The notes under the pieces were generated by a model. The model worked only from the letters and a program-made list of their open reading frames with translations. It was not told where the DNA came from and searched no databases. A stretch of 38,660 nucleotides of DNA from positions 1 through 38,660 of the forward strand of contig CAJWAD010000022.1 of NCBI GenBank assembly GCA_913020245.1. The letters are read 5' to 3'. Both the position numbers and the translations under genes were made by a program. This DNA comes from an uncultured Oleiphilus sp. (lineage in GTDB: Bacteria; Pseudomonadota; Gammaproteobacteria; Pseudomonadales; Oleiphilaceae). Positions 16,130 through 24,716 of this stretch are shown piece after piece; the first letter of the stretch is position 1, and every line of letters starts with the position of its first letter.

Positions 16130-17284
16130 CTAGTTGTCATGTATACCTTTGATTTGTTTAGCAAGCATCTGTTTTTCTGCAATGCAGTCACCGGTTAGGA
16201 CAAACCCAGTCAGTTCGCCCTGCTCATCTTCAAAAAGGCCTTTCACGTTTAATCCATCAGATTCAAACCGCCAGCTGCCTTCATTGGTAAGTGGTGGTGA
16301 CACGATAACGGGGCAAGCGGGCGTTTTGGTTGCGACGGGCATGACGCCGTAGTGAACTTGTGTGGGCTCACCCGCAAGCGTTTTAGCCAATGCGCGAGCG
16401 CTCGCCATCAGCGGCAAAACGTAAAGCATTACATGTCCATCGACCTCAGCACCGTCTCCTAGTGCGTAGATATTTGGGTTGCTGGTTTGTAGGCTGCGAT
16501 CAACCTGAATACCGTGTCGGCAGGCGAGGCCGGCAGTCTCAGCAAGTCGTGTGTTAGGCCGCAAACCGATGGCCGAAATGATGAGGTCTCCTTCCAATGT
16601 TTCGCCATTGTCGAGTGTCGCGCACAGCCCTGAATTCGTTTCTTGAATTTCACTAATACTGCGACCTAAATGGAAGTTTACGCCGGCGTCGCTTAAGCCT
16701 TTCAACACGGCTTTGCCTGCTTCATTGGGAATTAAACCGTTTAGTGGAGCGGGCGATGGGTCAATAATTTCAATTTCATAGCCGCCAATAAGCAGATCAT
16801 TGGCATACTCACATCCAATTAATCCGGCGCCCATGATGAGAATTTTCTTCTTACCTGTCGCAAGTGCCCGAAAGTTTCGGTAATCGTTGAGGTCATTTAT
16901 GGAGACAACGCCATTTAAGTCGCTGCCGGGGAACTTGATTTTATTGACGCTGGCGCCCGTGGCGAGAATCAGTTTGTTGTATTGCTGTTCACCGTCATCG
17001 AGAAAGAGTGTGCGTGAGCTTGCATCGATGCGTTCAACCTCGCAGTGTGTTCGAACGGAAAGCGTTAACTGTTCAGCCATTTTCGCTGCGCTCGACATCA
17101 TCAACGCCTCTGCATCTTTGCCTTTCGTGAACCCGGTTGAGAGCATCGGTTTTGAATAAGAAGCGCCATCATCCCGTGTAATAAGCATCAGGGGACTTTG
17201 CTTGTCTAGTTTGCGGAATTCACGTGCGAGGGAGTAGCCGGCTAGACCACTCCCAATAATAACAATAGGCGTTTGCTCAGCCAT
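16130..17284 (-). CDS. rubB: Rubredoxin-NAD(+) reductase
   Basis: This FAD flavoprotein passes electrons from NADH to rubredoxin, for alkane hydroxylases or for oxidative-stress reduction. The 384-residue length equals Pseudomonas RubB. It has an N-terminal FAD-binding IIGSGLAGYSLA (about 9-20), a second dinucleotide site ILIMGAGLIGCEYA (about 150), and the C-terminal FAD motif IYALGDGAEVDG. Its ATG overlaps the rubredoxin stop by one base (TAATG), so translation is coupled. The upstream rubredoxin gene is the obvious partner. No alkane hydroxylase is in the window. Confidence 0.95.
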   Translation of the reverse strand: MAEQTPIVIIGSGLAGYSLAREFRKLDKQSPLMLITRDDGASYSKPMLSTGFTKGKDAEALMMSSAAKMAEQLTLSVRTHCEVERIDASSRTLFLDDGEQQYNKLILATGASVNKIKFPGSDLNGVVSINDLNDYRNFRALATGKKKILIMGAGLIGCEYANDLLIGGYEIEIIDPSPAPLNGLIPNEAGKAVLKGLSDAGVNFHLGRSISEIQETNSGLCATLDNGETLEGDLIISAIGLRPNTRLAETAGLACRHGIQVDRSLQTSNPNIYALGDGAEVDGHVMLYVLPLMASARALAKTLAGEPTQVHYGVMPVATKTPACPVIVSPPLTNEGSWRFESDGLNVKGLFEDEQGELTGFVLTGDCIAEKQMLAKQIKGIHDN

Positions 17285-17448
17285 TAAATTTCTACCATCT
17301 CAAAGTCTTCTTTGCCAACACCGCAGTCGGGGCACTCCCAGTCTTCTGGAACATCTTCCCATGCGGTTCCGGGGTCAATGCCGTCATCCGGCCAACCCTC
17401 AGCTTCATCATAAATTAGTCCGCATACAACGCACTGCCATTTTTTCAT
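17284..17448 (-). CDS. rubA: Rubredoxin
   Basis: A 54-residue one-iron electron carrier. The four iron ligands are in two CxxC knuckles (CVVCG near residue 6 and CPDCG near 39), with the family segments [14 protein letters not shown] and WEDVPEDW. The start could be ATG 17454 or ATG 17448. The second gives the classic [10 protein letters not shown]-terminus and has GGTG 6 bases ahead. It is first in the rubA-rubB unit and divergent from ubiC across 153 bases. Only one rubredoxin is present, whereas some pseudomonads have two in tandem. Confidence 0.95.
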   Translation of the reverse strand: MKKWQCVVCGLIYDEAEGWPDDGIDPGTAWEDVPEDWECPDCGVGKEDFEMVEI

Positions 17449-17524
17449 ACTCATCACCAGAATGTATTATTAGATTTGGAAGCCGAGTAATGTAGCGAAT
17501 CCTAGCTTTGAGCACAATTGGTAC

Positions 17525-17554
17525 TTGGTTCATCCGGCTTGTCCTGGCTATAAT
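17525..17554 (+). promoter_or_regulatory. Probable ubiC-ubiA promoter
   Basis: A perfect TATAAT at 17549-17554 lies 47 bases before the ubiC start, with a weak -35 TTGGTT at 17525-17530 (18-bp spacing). It is in the rubredoxin/ubiC divergent gap. Confidence 0.55.
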
Positions 17555-17601
17555 TACCCACCCACTTTTGTTTGCCTGCTATCAGGTTTTTTGGAGTAAA
17601 C

Positions 17602-18117
17602 GTGATTCAAGCATGTTCAAATTGGCGAAGCTATCGCCGGGTTCCTGAGCATGCAATGCCTCATGAATGGCGGTCCTGGGTATTGGATAGAGGGTCGCTG
17701 ACGAAACGTCTAATTCGCGCCTCGAGTGGCCAGTTTCGGGTCAACTTAAAACACTATGGCTGGGCGATACCTAGCCATGATGAAAGCCGCATATTGGGTA
17801 TAAAGAGCCGTGAGCAAGCCTTGATTCGGGAAGTCGAATTGCTGTGTTTTGAAAAAGTCTGGGTTTGTGCTCGCAGCGTTATCCCTTGCAGCACTTTGTC
17901 AGGTGAGGAGCGCCAATTGCAGCACTTAGGCACGCGGCCTTTGGGTGCCTATTTATTTGCGTCGAGGGCGATGCGGCGCGGGCCGATAGAACTGGCTAAA
18001 GTTAACGATAATATCCATCAGTTGGGTTATGCGAGACGATCGGTCTTTACGCTGCATAACAAAGCCTTATTGGTCAGTGAAACATTTTTGCCAGAGATAC
18101 TAAATTACCATGCCTGA
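17602..18117 (+). CDS. ubiC: Chorismate pyruvate-lyase
   Basis: UbiC splits chorismate into 4-hydroxybenzoate and pyruvate, the first step of ubiquinone ring synthesis. The 171 residues (E. coli 165) carry the family segments [24 protein letters not shown] and GARRSVF-like [22 protein letters not shown] with the C-terminal glutamate. The start is GTG 17602: GGAG at 17593-17596 sits 5 bases ahead. It overlaps ubiA by 8 bases, so the two form a coupled pair. Confidence 0.94.
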   Translation: MIQACSNWRSYRRVPEHAMPHEWRSWVLDRGSLTKRLIRASSGQFRVNLKHYGWAIPSHDESRILGIKSREQALIREVELLCFEKVWVCARSVIPCSTLSGEERQLQHLGTRPLGAYLFASRAMRRGPIELAKVNDNIHQLGYARRSVFTLHNKALLVSETFLPEILNYHA

Positions 18118-19003
18118 GTTTGGATTTATGCAACGTATTTTGCCAAGCAATGATAGCCGCTTCTGGCTGTATTGGCGGCTCGCACGATTTGATAAACCTA
18201 TTGGCACATTTCTCGTTTTATGGCCGACGTTATGGGCGCTTTGGTTGGCCGCCGAAGGTAAGCCGAGTTGGCCAATTCTGCTCGTTTTTGTGTTGGGTGC
18301 GATTACCATGCGAGCGGCGGGTTGCGTGATTAATGATGTTGCCGATCGCGATATTGATGGTCGTGTTGAAAGAACTCACCAACGACCCTTAGCCACTGGC
18401 TTGATCGAGGTTAAGCAGGCGCTACTATTTTTTGTTGGGCTCTGTTCCATTGCGTTATTGCTTGTGTTGCAACTAAACATGCAAACGATTTTCTGGTCAT
18501 TTGGGGCCCTGGCTCTAGCGACGATTTACCCTTTCATGAAACGCTTTACTTTTTTACCTCAAGTTTTTTTGGGTGCGGCCTTCGCTTGGTCGATTCCGAT
18601 GGCCTTTGCAGCGGTGACCGAATCCGTGCCTAGAGTTGCTTGGCTGTTATTCACGGCGACACTATTATGGACCGTTGCGTATGACACAATGTACGCGATG
18701 GTGGATCGAGATGACGATCTTAAAATAGGGGTTAAATCGACCGCTATTTTATTCGGTTCGGCAGACCGTTCGATAATTGCGATACTGCAAGTGTTAGTAA
18801 TACTGGCGTTATGTATGATTGGTGATCAGCTCGATCTCGGCCAATTTTATTTCTTAGGGATTGTGTGTGCCGCGACCTTGTTTGTATATCAACAGCATCT
18901 TATACGCCTGCGTTATCGAGAAGATTGTTTTCGAGCGTTTTTGAATAATAACCATGTTGGCGCGGTAGTATTCGCAGGCTTACTGTTCGATTATCTTGTC
19001 TAG
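18110..19003 (+). CDS. ubiA: 4-hydroxybenzoate polyprenyltransferase
   Basis: UbiA attaches the polyprenyl tail to 4-hydroxybenzoate in the inner membrane. The 297-residue protein has about eight hydrophobic segments and both Asp-rich Mg-diphosphate motifs (NDVADRDID at residues 75-83 and DRDDDLKIG in the second half). The start is ATG 18110 inside the ubiC end, or ATG 18128 (MQRILPS). The latter has a purine-rich GAGTTTGGA ahead, so the first six residues are uncertain. The next gene downstream is phoB, with its own Pho box. Confidence 0.96.
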   Translation: MPEFGFMQRILPSNDSRFWLYWRLARFDKPIGTFLVLWPTLWALWLAAEGKPSWPILLVFVLGAITMRAAGCVINDVADRDIDGRVERTHQRPLATGLIEVKQALLFFVGLCSIALLLVLQLNMQTIFWSFGALALATIYPFMKRFTFLPQVFLGAAFAWSIPMAFAAVTESVPRVAWLLFTATLLWTVAYDTMYAMVDRDDDLKIGVKSTAILFGSADRSIIAILQVLVILALCMIGDQLDLGQFYFLGIVCAATLFVYQQHLIRLRYREDCFRAFLNNNHVGAVVFAGLLFDYLV

Positions 19004-19041
19004 TCTGCATTATGGTTTGCCTGCCCGGGCGTTCCTTTAGA

Positions 19042-19075
19042 CTGTCATCTGCTTGTAACACTTCCGCTATGTAAT
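19042..19075 (+). promoter_or_regulatory. Pho box and -10 element of phoB
   Basis: CTGTCAT (19042-19048), a 4-base spacer and TTGTAAC (19053-19059) match the tandem 7-bp PhoB recognition repeats. The first is perfect, the second about 4 of 7. Ten bases later TGTAAT (19070-19075) is a 5-of-6 match to the -10 consensus. There is no -35, as expected for a PhoB-activated promoter. It implies autoregulation of phoB-phoR under phosphate limitation. Confidence 0.75.
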
Positions 19076-19139
19076 AAACGTTAAGTAAAGTCGAATCAGA
19101 ATTAACAACGCGCTCGGGTTGAGCGTCAAGGTAGGACAT

Positions 19140-19835
19140 ATGTCGGATAAAACAGTGCTTATTGTGGACGATGAAGCACCCGTCAGGGAAATGATTGTGG
19201 TCGCGTTAGAGATGGCAAATTATCGGTGTCTCGAGGCGTCAAATGCGCGTGATGCGTATGCAACAATCGTTGATCAGCGACCCGATATGATTTTATTAGA
19301 TTGGATGTTGCCAGAAACGACGGGCATAGAGCTCGCTCGCCGGTTGAAACGCGACGAGTCAACCGCAGAAATTCCAATCATAATGCTCACGGCGAAAACG
19401 CAAGAAGATAATAAAATTCAGGGCTTAGAGGTGGGTGCAGATGATTACATCACAAAACCATTTTCACCACGTGAACTGGTTGCCCGCTTAAAAGCCGTGC
19501 TACGCAGAGCGACCCCGCAGGGTGTTGAGAGTGAAATCGACATTGAGGGTCTTGTCCTAGATCCGATTGGGCATCGGGTCAGTGCGCATGGATCGCCGCT
19601 AACCATGGGGCCAACAGAATATAAATTGCTGCAGTTTTTCATGACGCATCAGGACCGTGTTTATACGCGCGCGCAATTGCTAGATTTGGTGTGGGGCGGT
19701 AATGTTTACGTGGAAGAGCGTACTGTCGATGTGCATATTCGTCGGTTACGCAAAGCACTGGGCGCCGCCCATGACTATTTGGTGCAGACGGTGCGTGGAA
19801 CCGGCTATCGTTTTTCTACCAAAACCGCGCATTAA
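19140..19835 (+). CDS. phoB: Phosphate regulon response regulator
   Basis: PhoB is the DNA-binding partner of PhoR. The 231-residue OmpR-type regulator has a receiver domain (about 1-120) with acidic pocket Asp10/Asp11, phospho-acceptor Asp54 (LLDWMLP) and Lys106 (TKPFSP). A winged-helix domain follows (about 135-230; GPTEYKLLQFFMTHQDRVYT, RTVDVHIRRLRKAL, TVRGTGYRF). The start ATG 19140 has AAGGTAGGA ahead; the in-frame TTG 19119 is less likely. phoR follows 35 bases later. The promoter carries a Pho box. Confidence 0.97.
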   Translation: MSDKTVLIVDDEAPVREMIVVALEMANYRCLEASNARDAYATIVDQRPDMILLDWMLPETTGIELARRLKRDESTAEIPIIMLTAKTQEDNKIQGLEVGADDYITKPFSPRELVARLKAVLRRATPQGVESEIDIEGLVLDPIGHRVSAHGSPLTMGPTEYKLLQFFMTHQDRVYTRAQLLDLVWGGNVYVEERTVDVHIRRLRKALGAAHDYLVQTVRGTGYRFSTKTAH

Positions 19836-19870
19836 CTTATACTATGCGTAAATAATAAATCCTAGGACAT

Positions 19871-21205
19871 ATGCTATTCATGCATAAACGCGCAGCTCGC
19901 TATATTCAGTTTTTTGGATGGGCATTTATAGCAACTATTATCGTTGGGCTTGTGATCGGTGAACTCGCCTGGACCCTCGTTGTTTTTTTAATTGCTTGTG
20001 TACTGTGGAGCACGCGCCAGTCAGTGCGTTTGCATCAGTGGCTGTATGATAAATCTGCTGATAAAAGCGTTCCCGAAAGCTATGGCCTCTGGGGAGATTT
20101 GTTCGAAGGGCTCTATCATATACAACAACAAAATCAGGTGACCCGTAATCGGTTGACAGGCATGATTGAGCGGGTGCGAACGTCAACAAACGCCTTGAAA
20201 GATGCCGTGATCATGACGAATGGTGCAGGGCAAATGGATTGGTGGAATGATGCGGCAGGACAATTGTTTGGCTTTCGTGATGAGACCGATGTCGCCCAGT
20301 TGATCACGAACCTTGTGCGCGACCCAGACTTTAAACGTTACTTCAATGAAAAACGTTACGACGATTATCTTGAGCTGAACTCATCCGTCGATCCAAATAT
20401 TGTGTTGCGTGTGCACATCACCCTATTTGGCGCCGAAGATAGGCTCATTGTGGCGCAAGATGTCACCCGTATTCATCACTTAGAGCAAATGCGTAAGGAT
20501 TTCGTCAGTAATGTCTCGCATGAGATGCGTACACCCTTGACGGTCATTCATGGGTATTTAGAGACCATGTCGGATGCAGAGAACATTGATGAGCAATGGC
20601 AGCGTCCGATTCGAACAATGTCTGGCCAAACGCAGCGATTAGAGGTCTTAGTCAGCGACTTATTGCTCCTGGAGAAATACGAGACTGAAGACCGATACAA
20701 AATGGAGAACTTGGTTGACGTGCAGGCGCTGCTCGCCTCCGTTTGTAAGGATGCCGAGCTGTTTAGTGCAGATAGTCAACACACAGTCACGCTTGTTTGC
20801 GAAAGCCAAGCCAATATTCTGGGTGAGGAAAATCAGTTACGCAGTGCGTTCTCTAATTTGGTATTCAATGCAGTCAAATACACGCCGGATGAGGGTCAGA
20901 TTTTAGTGCGTTGGGATCAAGATCGCAGTGGTGGGCATTTAACGGTGAAAGATAACGGGTGCGGGATTGCACCGGAGCATATTCCGCGTCTGACCGAGCG
21001 TTTTTATCGTGCAGACCCAAGTCGTCATGCTAAAACGGGTGGTTCAGGGTTGGGGTTAGCTATCGTCAAGCATGTCCTCATAAACCACAGTGCAACGCTC
21101 GAGGTTAATAGCGTGCCAGGTCAGGGAAGCGAATTCTCTTGCCACTTCCCGACGCACAAACTGTCTTTTCCTGCAGCAAAATCTCAGGTTAGCGCTCAAA
21201 TTTAA
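19871..21205 (+). CDS. phoR: Phosphate regulon sensor histidine kinase
   Basis: PhoR phosphorylates PhoB when the Pst transporter/PhoU complex signals low phosphate. Of 444 residues, two close membrane segments lie at about 12-30 and 31-48, with almost no periplasmic loop. A DUF3329/linker region and a PAS-like domain (about 105-200) follow, then HisKA with SHEMRTPLT (His217), and HATPase_c with VFNAVKYT (N box), DNGCGIAPEH (G1) and GGSGLGLAIVKH (G2). The start at ATG 19871 has an 11-base context (TAGGACATATG) identical to that of phoB. It ends 6 bases before the convergent cysZ stop. Confidence 0.96.
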   Translation: MLFMHKRAARYIQFFGWAFIATIIVGLVIGELAWTLVVFLIACVLWSTRQSVRLHQWLYDKSADKSVPESYGLWGDLFEGLYHIQQQNQVTRNRLTGMIERVRTSTNALKDAVIMTNGAGQMDWWNDAAGQLFGFRDETDVAQLITNLVRDPDFKRYFNEKRYDDYLELNSSVDPNIVLRVHITLFGAEDRLIVAQDVTRIHHLEQMRKDFVSNVSHEMRTPLTVIHGYLETMSDAENIDEQWQRPIRTMSGQTQRLEVLVSDLLLLEKYETEDRYKMENLVDVQALLASVCKDAELFSADSQHTVTLVCESQANILGEENQLRSAFSNLVFNAVKYTPDEGQILVRWDQDRSGGHLTVKDNGCGIAPEHIPRLTERFYRADPSRHAKTGGSGLGLAIVKHVLINHSATLEVNSVPGQGSEFSCHFPTHKLSFPAAKSQVSAQI

Positions 21206-21211
21206 GCGCAT

Positions 21212-21985
21212 TTAGTCCAAGATATTAATTTCAGTTTGCTCTGATTGTTTGACAAGCCATGGATTATTGCGTGCACCTTGGTTTACCCAAAATGCGACGG
21301 CACCACAAACAGCGGCCGGTAATGCAAGTAGATTCAAGATGGGTATCAAGGTTAAACCAAAAGCCATCGCACCAAAACCGAGGGCCGCCCAGCGATGTGT
21401 TTTTAAATACTTTCGCAGATCTGGAAAACTCATTCCGTTATTGTCGGCCGGATAATCGATGTATTGTACTGCCATCATCCAGGCAGAAAAGATGATCCAT
21501 ACCAGGGCTACAATGGCATTCAATCCAGGGATAAAGCCGAGTATAAGCAGGGCGATCACCCGTGGTAAATAATATAGTAATTTTTGTAGTTCACGTTTCA
21601 CCGTTCGCGGTATTAGTTTGATCAGGGTCGCCCAGCTAAAGGGCTCATCCTTTGCGTGACCGCTCAGGTCCTGTTCAAGTCGTTCAGCGAGATAACCATA
21701 AAACGGGGCGCCAAGTAAGTTGGCGGCCGCAACAAAGGTATAGAAAATAACCATTAAAATGGCGATAAAGTAGATAAGCCAAAATATCCACTCTAAAAAC
21801 CCCAACCAGTCTGGAATCCAGCCCATTAAAAATCCCATTCCATCTGAAAACAGTGTTTTTGCCCACATAATTAACAGGGCAAATAGGGCAATATTGGCTA
21901 AAATAGGGACGAGTAAGAAGAGGCGGTAACCTGGTTTCCAAATCAGTTTGAAACCCTCAAGCATATAGGCAAAGCCTTGAAGCAT
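21212..21985 (-). CDS. cysZ: Sulfate transporter CysZ (EI24 family)
   Basis: CysZ is an inner-membrane sulfate uptake protein feeding cysteine synthesis. The 257-residue length matches E. coli CysZ (253). It has at least four long hydrophobic segments (about 20-45, 65-95, 140-170, 200-230), the N-terminal GFKLIWKPGYRLFLLVPI and AANLLGAPFYGYLAERLE, and the C-terminal LPAAVCGAVAFWVN. The start is ATG 21985 with AGGA 8 bases ahead. It is divergent from the rluA-like gene. No cys genes adjoin, so the sulfate role rests on family similarity. Confidence 0.9.
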   Translation of the reverse strand: MLQGFAYMLEGFKLIWKPGYRLFLLVPILANIALFALLIMWAKTLFSDGMGFLMGWIPDWLGFLEWIFWLIYFIAILMVIFYTFVAAANLLGAPFYGYLAERLEQDLSGHAKDEPFSWATLIKLIPRTVKRELQKLLYYLPRVIALLILGFIPGLNAIVALVWIIFSAWMMAVQYIDYPADNNGMSFPDLRKYLKTHRWAALGFGAMAFGLTLIPILNLLALPAAVCGAVAFWVNQGARNNPWLVKQSEQTEINILD

Positions 21986-22069
21986 GGTGATGTCCTTTTG
22001 CTATAAATGTGCTGACAGAGTGCGTTGTCAGTATACTACCGTTTTGTTGAAGAGTCGTTGTGTCTGTCT

Positions 22070-22702
22070 ATGTCCGTATTGCCTGTTAATGTGCTCTATT
22101 CAGATGAGCAAATGGTGGTGGTAAATAAGCCCTCTGGCCTATTAAGTGTGCCTGGTCGCGGGCCAGACAAAGCAGAGTGTGTGGTGGTGCGGTTGCAATC
22201 AGCATTCCCGACGGTGCGCGCGGTACACCGCTTAGATTGTCATACGTCTGGTTTGATGGTCCTTGCTTTGACGGTAGAGGCACATCGTGAGTTGAGTCGC
22301 CAGTTTCATGACCGCGAAACAGAAAAAGGGTATCGTGCCCGGGTCGAGGGTGTGTTGGAGAAAGATTCAGGTGAGGTGAATTTACCACTGATGACCGATT
22401 GGCCAAATCGACCTAGGCAGATGGTATCTGAAGAGGGTAAGCAGGCACATACTCGATGGCACTGCTTGCAAAGAGAGAACGAAACCAGCTGGGTGGCACT
22501 GACGCCGATCACCGGAAGAACACATCAGCTACGTGTTCATATGATGGCCATTGGTCACCCAATCGTGGGAGATCGACTTTATGCGACAGGGAAAGCCTTG
22601 GATCGCAGTGACCGGCTGTTGCTGCATGCCGAGCGATTAGCTATTAAGCAACCGCTTACGGGTGAGCGGTTGGAATTTAAATCAGAGTGTCCGTTCTTGT
22701 GA
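22070..22702 (+). CDS. rluA: RluA-family pseudouridine synthase
   Basis: The enzyme isomerises uridine to pseudouridine in 23S rRNA (746) and/or tRNA (32), as RluA does. Of 210 residues, the catalytic motif HRLDCHTSGL (Asp at about residue 55) and PITGRTHQLRVHM with IVGDRLY are typical. There is no S4 domain, consistent with RluA rather than RluC/RluD. ATG 22070 gives MSVLPVNVLYSDE, a typical short N-terminus; in-frame TTG codons upstream (22025, 22058) have no better ribosome site. The TGA overlaps the next ATG (TGATG). Exact target specificity is inferred. Confidence 0.9.
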   Translation: MSVLPVNVLYSDEQMVVVNKPSGLLSVPGRGPDKAECVVVRLQSAFPTVRAVHRLDCHTSGLMVLALTVEAHRELSRQFHDRETEKGYRARVEGVLEKDSGEVNLPLMTDWPNRPRQMVSEEGKQAHTRWHCLQRENETSWVALTPITGRTHQLRVHMMAIGHPIVGDRLYATGKALDRSDRLLLHAERLAIKQPLTGERLEFKSECPFL

Positions 22703-23061
22703 TGAGTAACCCTATAGTCCTACTGATTTTTAGAGTGTGCTTTTATGGCGCGCTGATGGCTGGATGTGTCTTAGCCTTTTCACCTCTAGACCGTGCGCTG
22801 CATGCTAACTTTGATGATAAGCTTTTGCACTATGCCGGCTTTTTTGTTTTGGGCCTACTTTCTTTTTTGTCTCATCCACGTGTGCCATTAATCTGGCTAG
22901 CGTTGATGCTGTCCGGTTTTGGCCTCTTTATTGAGGTGGTCCAAGCCTATATACCCTTTCGAAGCTTTTCTCTCGCAGATTGGGCAGCGGATGCGGCGGG
23001 GGCATGCTCAGCATATCTACTGATTGTATTTATCTTATTGTGCGCAGCGAAAAAGTCGTGA
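22702..23061 (+). CDS. VanZ-like membrane protein
   Basis: A 119-residue inner-membrane protein with four hydrophobic segments and the VanZ-family signature HYAGFFVLG, then EVVQAYIPFRSFSLADWAADAAGA. Function outside the teicoplanin-resistance cluster is unknown; it is a common small housekeeping protein in proteobacteria. The start ATG 22702 shares one base with the rluA stop, so it is translationally coupled; GTG 22687 is an upstream alternative. It converges with the methyltransferase gene at a distance of 5 bases. Confidence 0.85.
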   Translation: MSNPIVLLIFRVCFYGALMAGCVLAFSPLDRALHANFDDKLLHYAGFFVLGLLSFLSHPRVPLIWLALMLSGFGLFIEVVQAYIPFRSFSLADWAADAAGACSAYLLIVFILLCAAKKS

Positions 23062-23066
23062 ATAAG

Positions 23067-23720
23067 TTAAGCATGCTGATAAAGACTGACTAGATTAAAT
23101 TCTTCAAATTCGTTGAGATCAGGCCAAGTGCGGGCTTTGTGTGTAGCGATTTTCCGGTAGCTTTGATCAGGAAATATCTTTACGCGCGAGTCGGCGATTA
23201 GTATCGCTTTGGTGCAACGTTTAAACGTTTCAAGTAAGGGATAATTATCTCTGTCATACAGCACGTCAGCGGCCAAGATTAGATCGAGTTCTGTCTCAAT
23301 GTCTTGAAAATCTTTTGCTGTTTCAAGCAGGCAGTCGTTCAACTCTGCGTTGAGCTTGCAGGCAATCAGAGCCTCGTCGTCGATGTCGCATGCCCATACT
23401 TTTTTTGCGCCCGCCTTGGCTGCGGCAATCGCCACAATACCCGATCCACTGCCAATATCAGCAACGTGTTTGTTTTTTACCCAGTCTGGATTATTAAGAA
23501 TGAACTCGGCTAGCACTTGGCCGCTGGCCCAACTAAATGACCAATAGGCGGGACTTTCTACAACTGCTTGTGCCTCATCATGGGAGATGGGTCCATCTAA
23601 GACATCAGGGTCAAAGAGATATAGCTCAATGCTTTCGCAGCCAGCAGGCCGCGTCGCCCTCAAACGAAATTTTTTAAGGGTTTGCTGTGAACTTTTTTCG
23701 AGCGTTAATTTTGTTGTCAT
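23067..23720 (-). CDS. Class I SAM-dependent methyltransferase (ETFB-lysine-methyltransferase-like)
   Basis: The 217-residue protein has the SAM-binding motif I VADIGSGSGIVAIAAAKAGA (about 87-106), an acidic motif II ACDID (about 111), and ILAADVLYD (about 148-157) where the NxxY-type motif would sit. The N-terminal part (SIELYLFDPDVLDGPI) and YWSFSWASGQVLAEF match the METTL20/PrmA-like group that methylates protein lysines. The target here is unknown; electron-transfer flavoprotein or ribosomal proteins are candidates by homology only. The ATG 23720 start is divergent from mscS over 116 bases. Confidence 0.82.
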   Translation of the reverse strand: MTTKLTLEKSSQQTLKKFRLRATRPAGCESIELYLFDPDVLDGPISHDEAQAVVESPAYWSFSWASGQVLAEFILNNPDWVKNKHVADIGSGSGIVAIAAAKAGAKKVWACDIDDEALIACKLNAELNDCLLETAKDFQDIETELDLILAADVLYDRDNYPLLETFKRCTKAILIADSRVKIFPDQSYRKIATHKARTWPDLNEFEEFNLVSLYQHA

Positions 23721-23759
23721 TCTGCGCGGTTAGGTTAAGATTATGTGTGTAAATTGTAA

Positions 23760-23788
23760 CAAAGCGCTGCCCCAGGAGAAGTGCTTTG
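23760..23788 (+). repeat. Hairpin in the mscS leader
   Basis: CAAAGCGCT (23760-23768) and AGTGCTTTG (23780-23788) form a 9-bp stem with one G-U pair and an 11-base loop, 48 bases before the mscS start. There is no T tract on the top strand. Its 3' arm contains GTGCTTTG, an octamer found again in the structured element after mscS (24722-24729). Confidence 0.5.
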
Positions 23789-23836
23789 CTGTAAGGATAG
23801 AGCGATAAAATAATTATTATATTTTAAGGAAGGATT

Positions 23837-24673
23837 ATGTCAGGTCACTTAGGCGATAAAAGTTTTCAAGAATATGAACATATGGCGGTCTCTCTAATAA
23901 TGGATTATGGCCCGAAACTGATATTAGCTATTTTGACGCTAATTATTGGGTTGTGGGTAATTAAACGCATAACGAACGGGCTTGGAAAAGTTTTATTGTC
24001 GCGGGGAGACGAAACCTTATCGAGGTTCCTCACCAGTGTGACAGGCGTTCTTATGAAGCTTGTCTTGATCATCATTGTGGCATCGATGGTGGGAATCGAG
24101 ACGACGTCGCTTGTGGCCTTGGTCGGTGCAGCCGGTTTAGCCGTCGGTCTTGCCTTGCAGGGCAGCCTTGCAAACTTTGCGGGTGGCGTATTGATCCTTA
24201 TCTTCAAACCTTTCCGCGTCGGTGACGTTGTTGAAGCGCAGGGTCATTTGGGTGTCGTTAAAGAAATACAAATATTTAATACGGTTTTGCTAAGTGTTGA
24301 TAACCGTAAAATCGTGATACCAAATGGGCCACTCTCAAACGGGTCAATGGTGAACATAAATGCTGAGTCAACGCGGCGTGTTGATTTTGTGTTCGGCGTG
24401 TCATATACGGATGATATCGATAAGACAAAAGCACTGCTCAATCGCTTAATCGATGAGGAGCCAAAAGTGTTGGACAACCCCGGCCGTACAGTGGTTCTAT
24501 CGGAACTTGCAGACAGTTCTGTGAATTTTACGGTCCGCGTTTGGGTAAATACGGCAGATTACTGGGATGTCTATTTCAATATGCAGGAGAATGTTAAAAA
24601 GGCAATGGATCAAGAAGGTATCTCGATTCCATTCCCTCAGCGTGACGTGCACATGATTCAGGACTCACAATAA
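23837..24673 (+). CDS. mscS: Small-conductance mechanosensitive channel MscS
   Basis: The channel opens under membrane tension to release solutes on hypo-osmotic shock. The 278-residue protein (E. coli 286) has three membrane segments (about 25-45, 70-90, 95-125). The third is the pore helix, VGAAGLAVGLALQGSLANFAGG, with the alternating Gly/Ala pattern. It continues into the beta domain (FKPFRVGDVVEAQGHLGVV) and C-terminal alpha/beta cage (ending SIPFPQRDVHM). A strong AAGGAAGG lies 5 bases before ATG 23837. It is followed by a 260-base gap before ybaK that holds a complex inverted-repeat structure. Confidence 0.96.
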   Translation: MSGHLGDKSFQEYEHMAVSLIMDYGPKLILAILTLIIGLWVIKRITNGLGKVLLSRGDETLSRFLTSVTGVLMKLVLIIIVASMVGIETTSLVALVGAAGLAVGLALQGSLANFAGGVLILIFKPFRVGDVVEAQGHLGVVKEIQIFNTVLLSVDNRKIVIPNGPLSNGSMVNINAESTRRVDFVFGVSYTDDIDKTKALLNRLIDEEPKVLDNPGRTVVLSELADSSVNFTVRVWVNTADYWDVYFNMQENVKKAMDQEGISIPFPQRDVHMIQDSQ

Positions 24674-24716
24674 CAACAGAAAATACAGGCATTGTTAAAA
24701 CAAATGTCACATCGTG

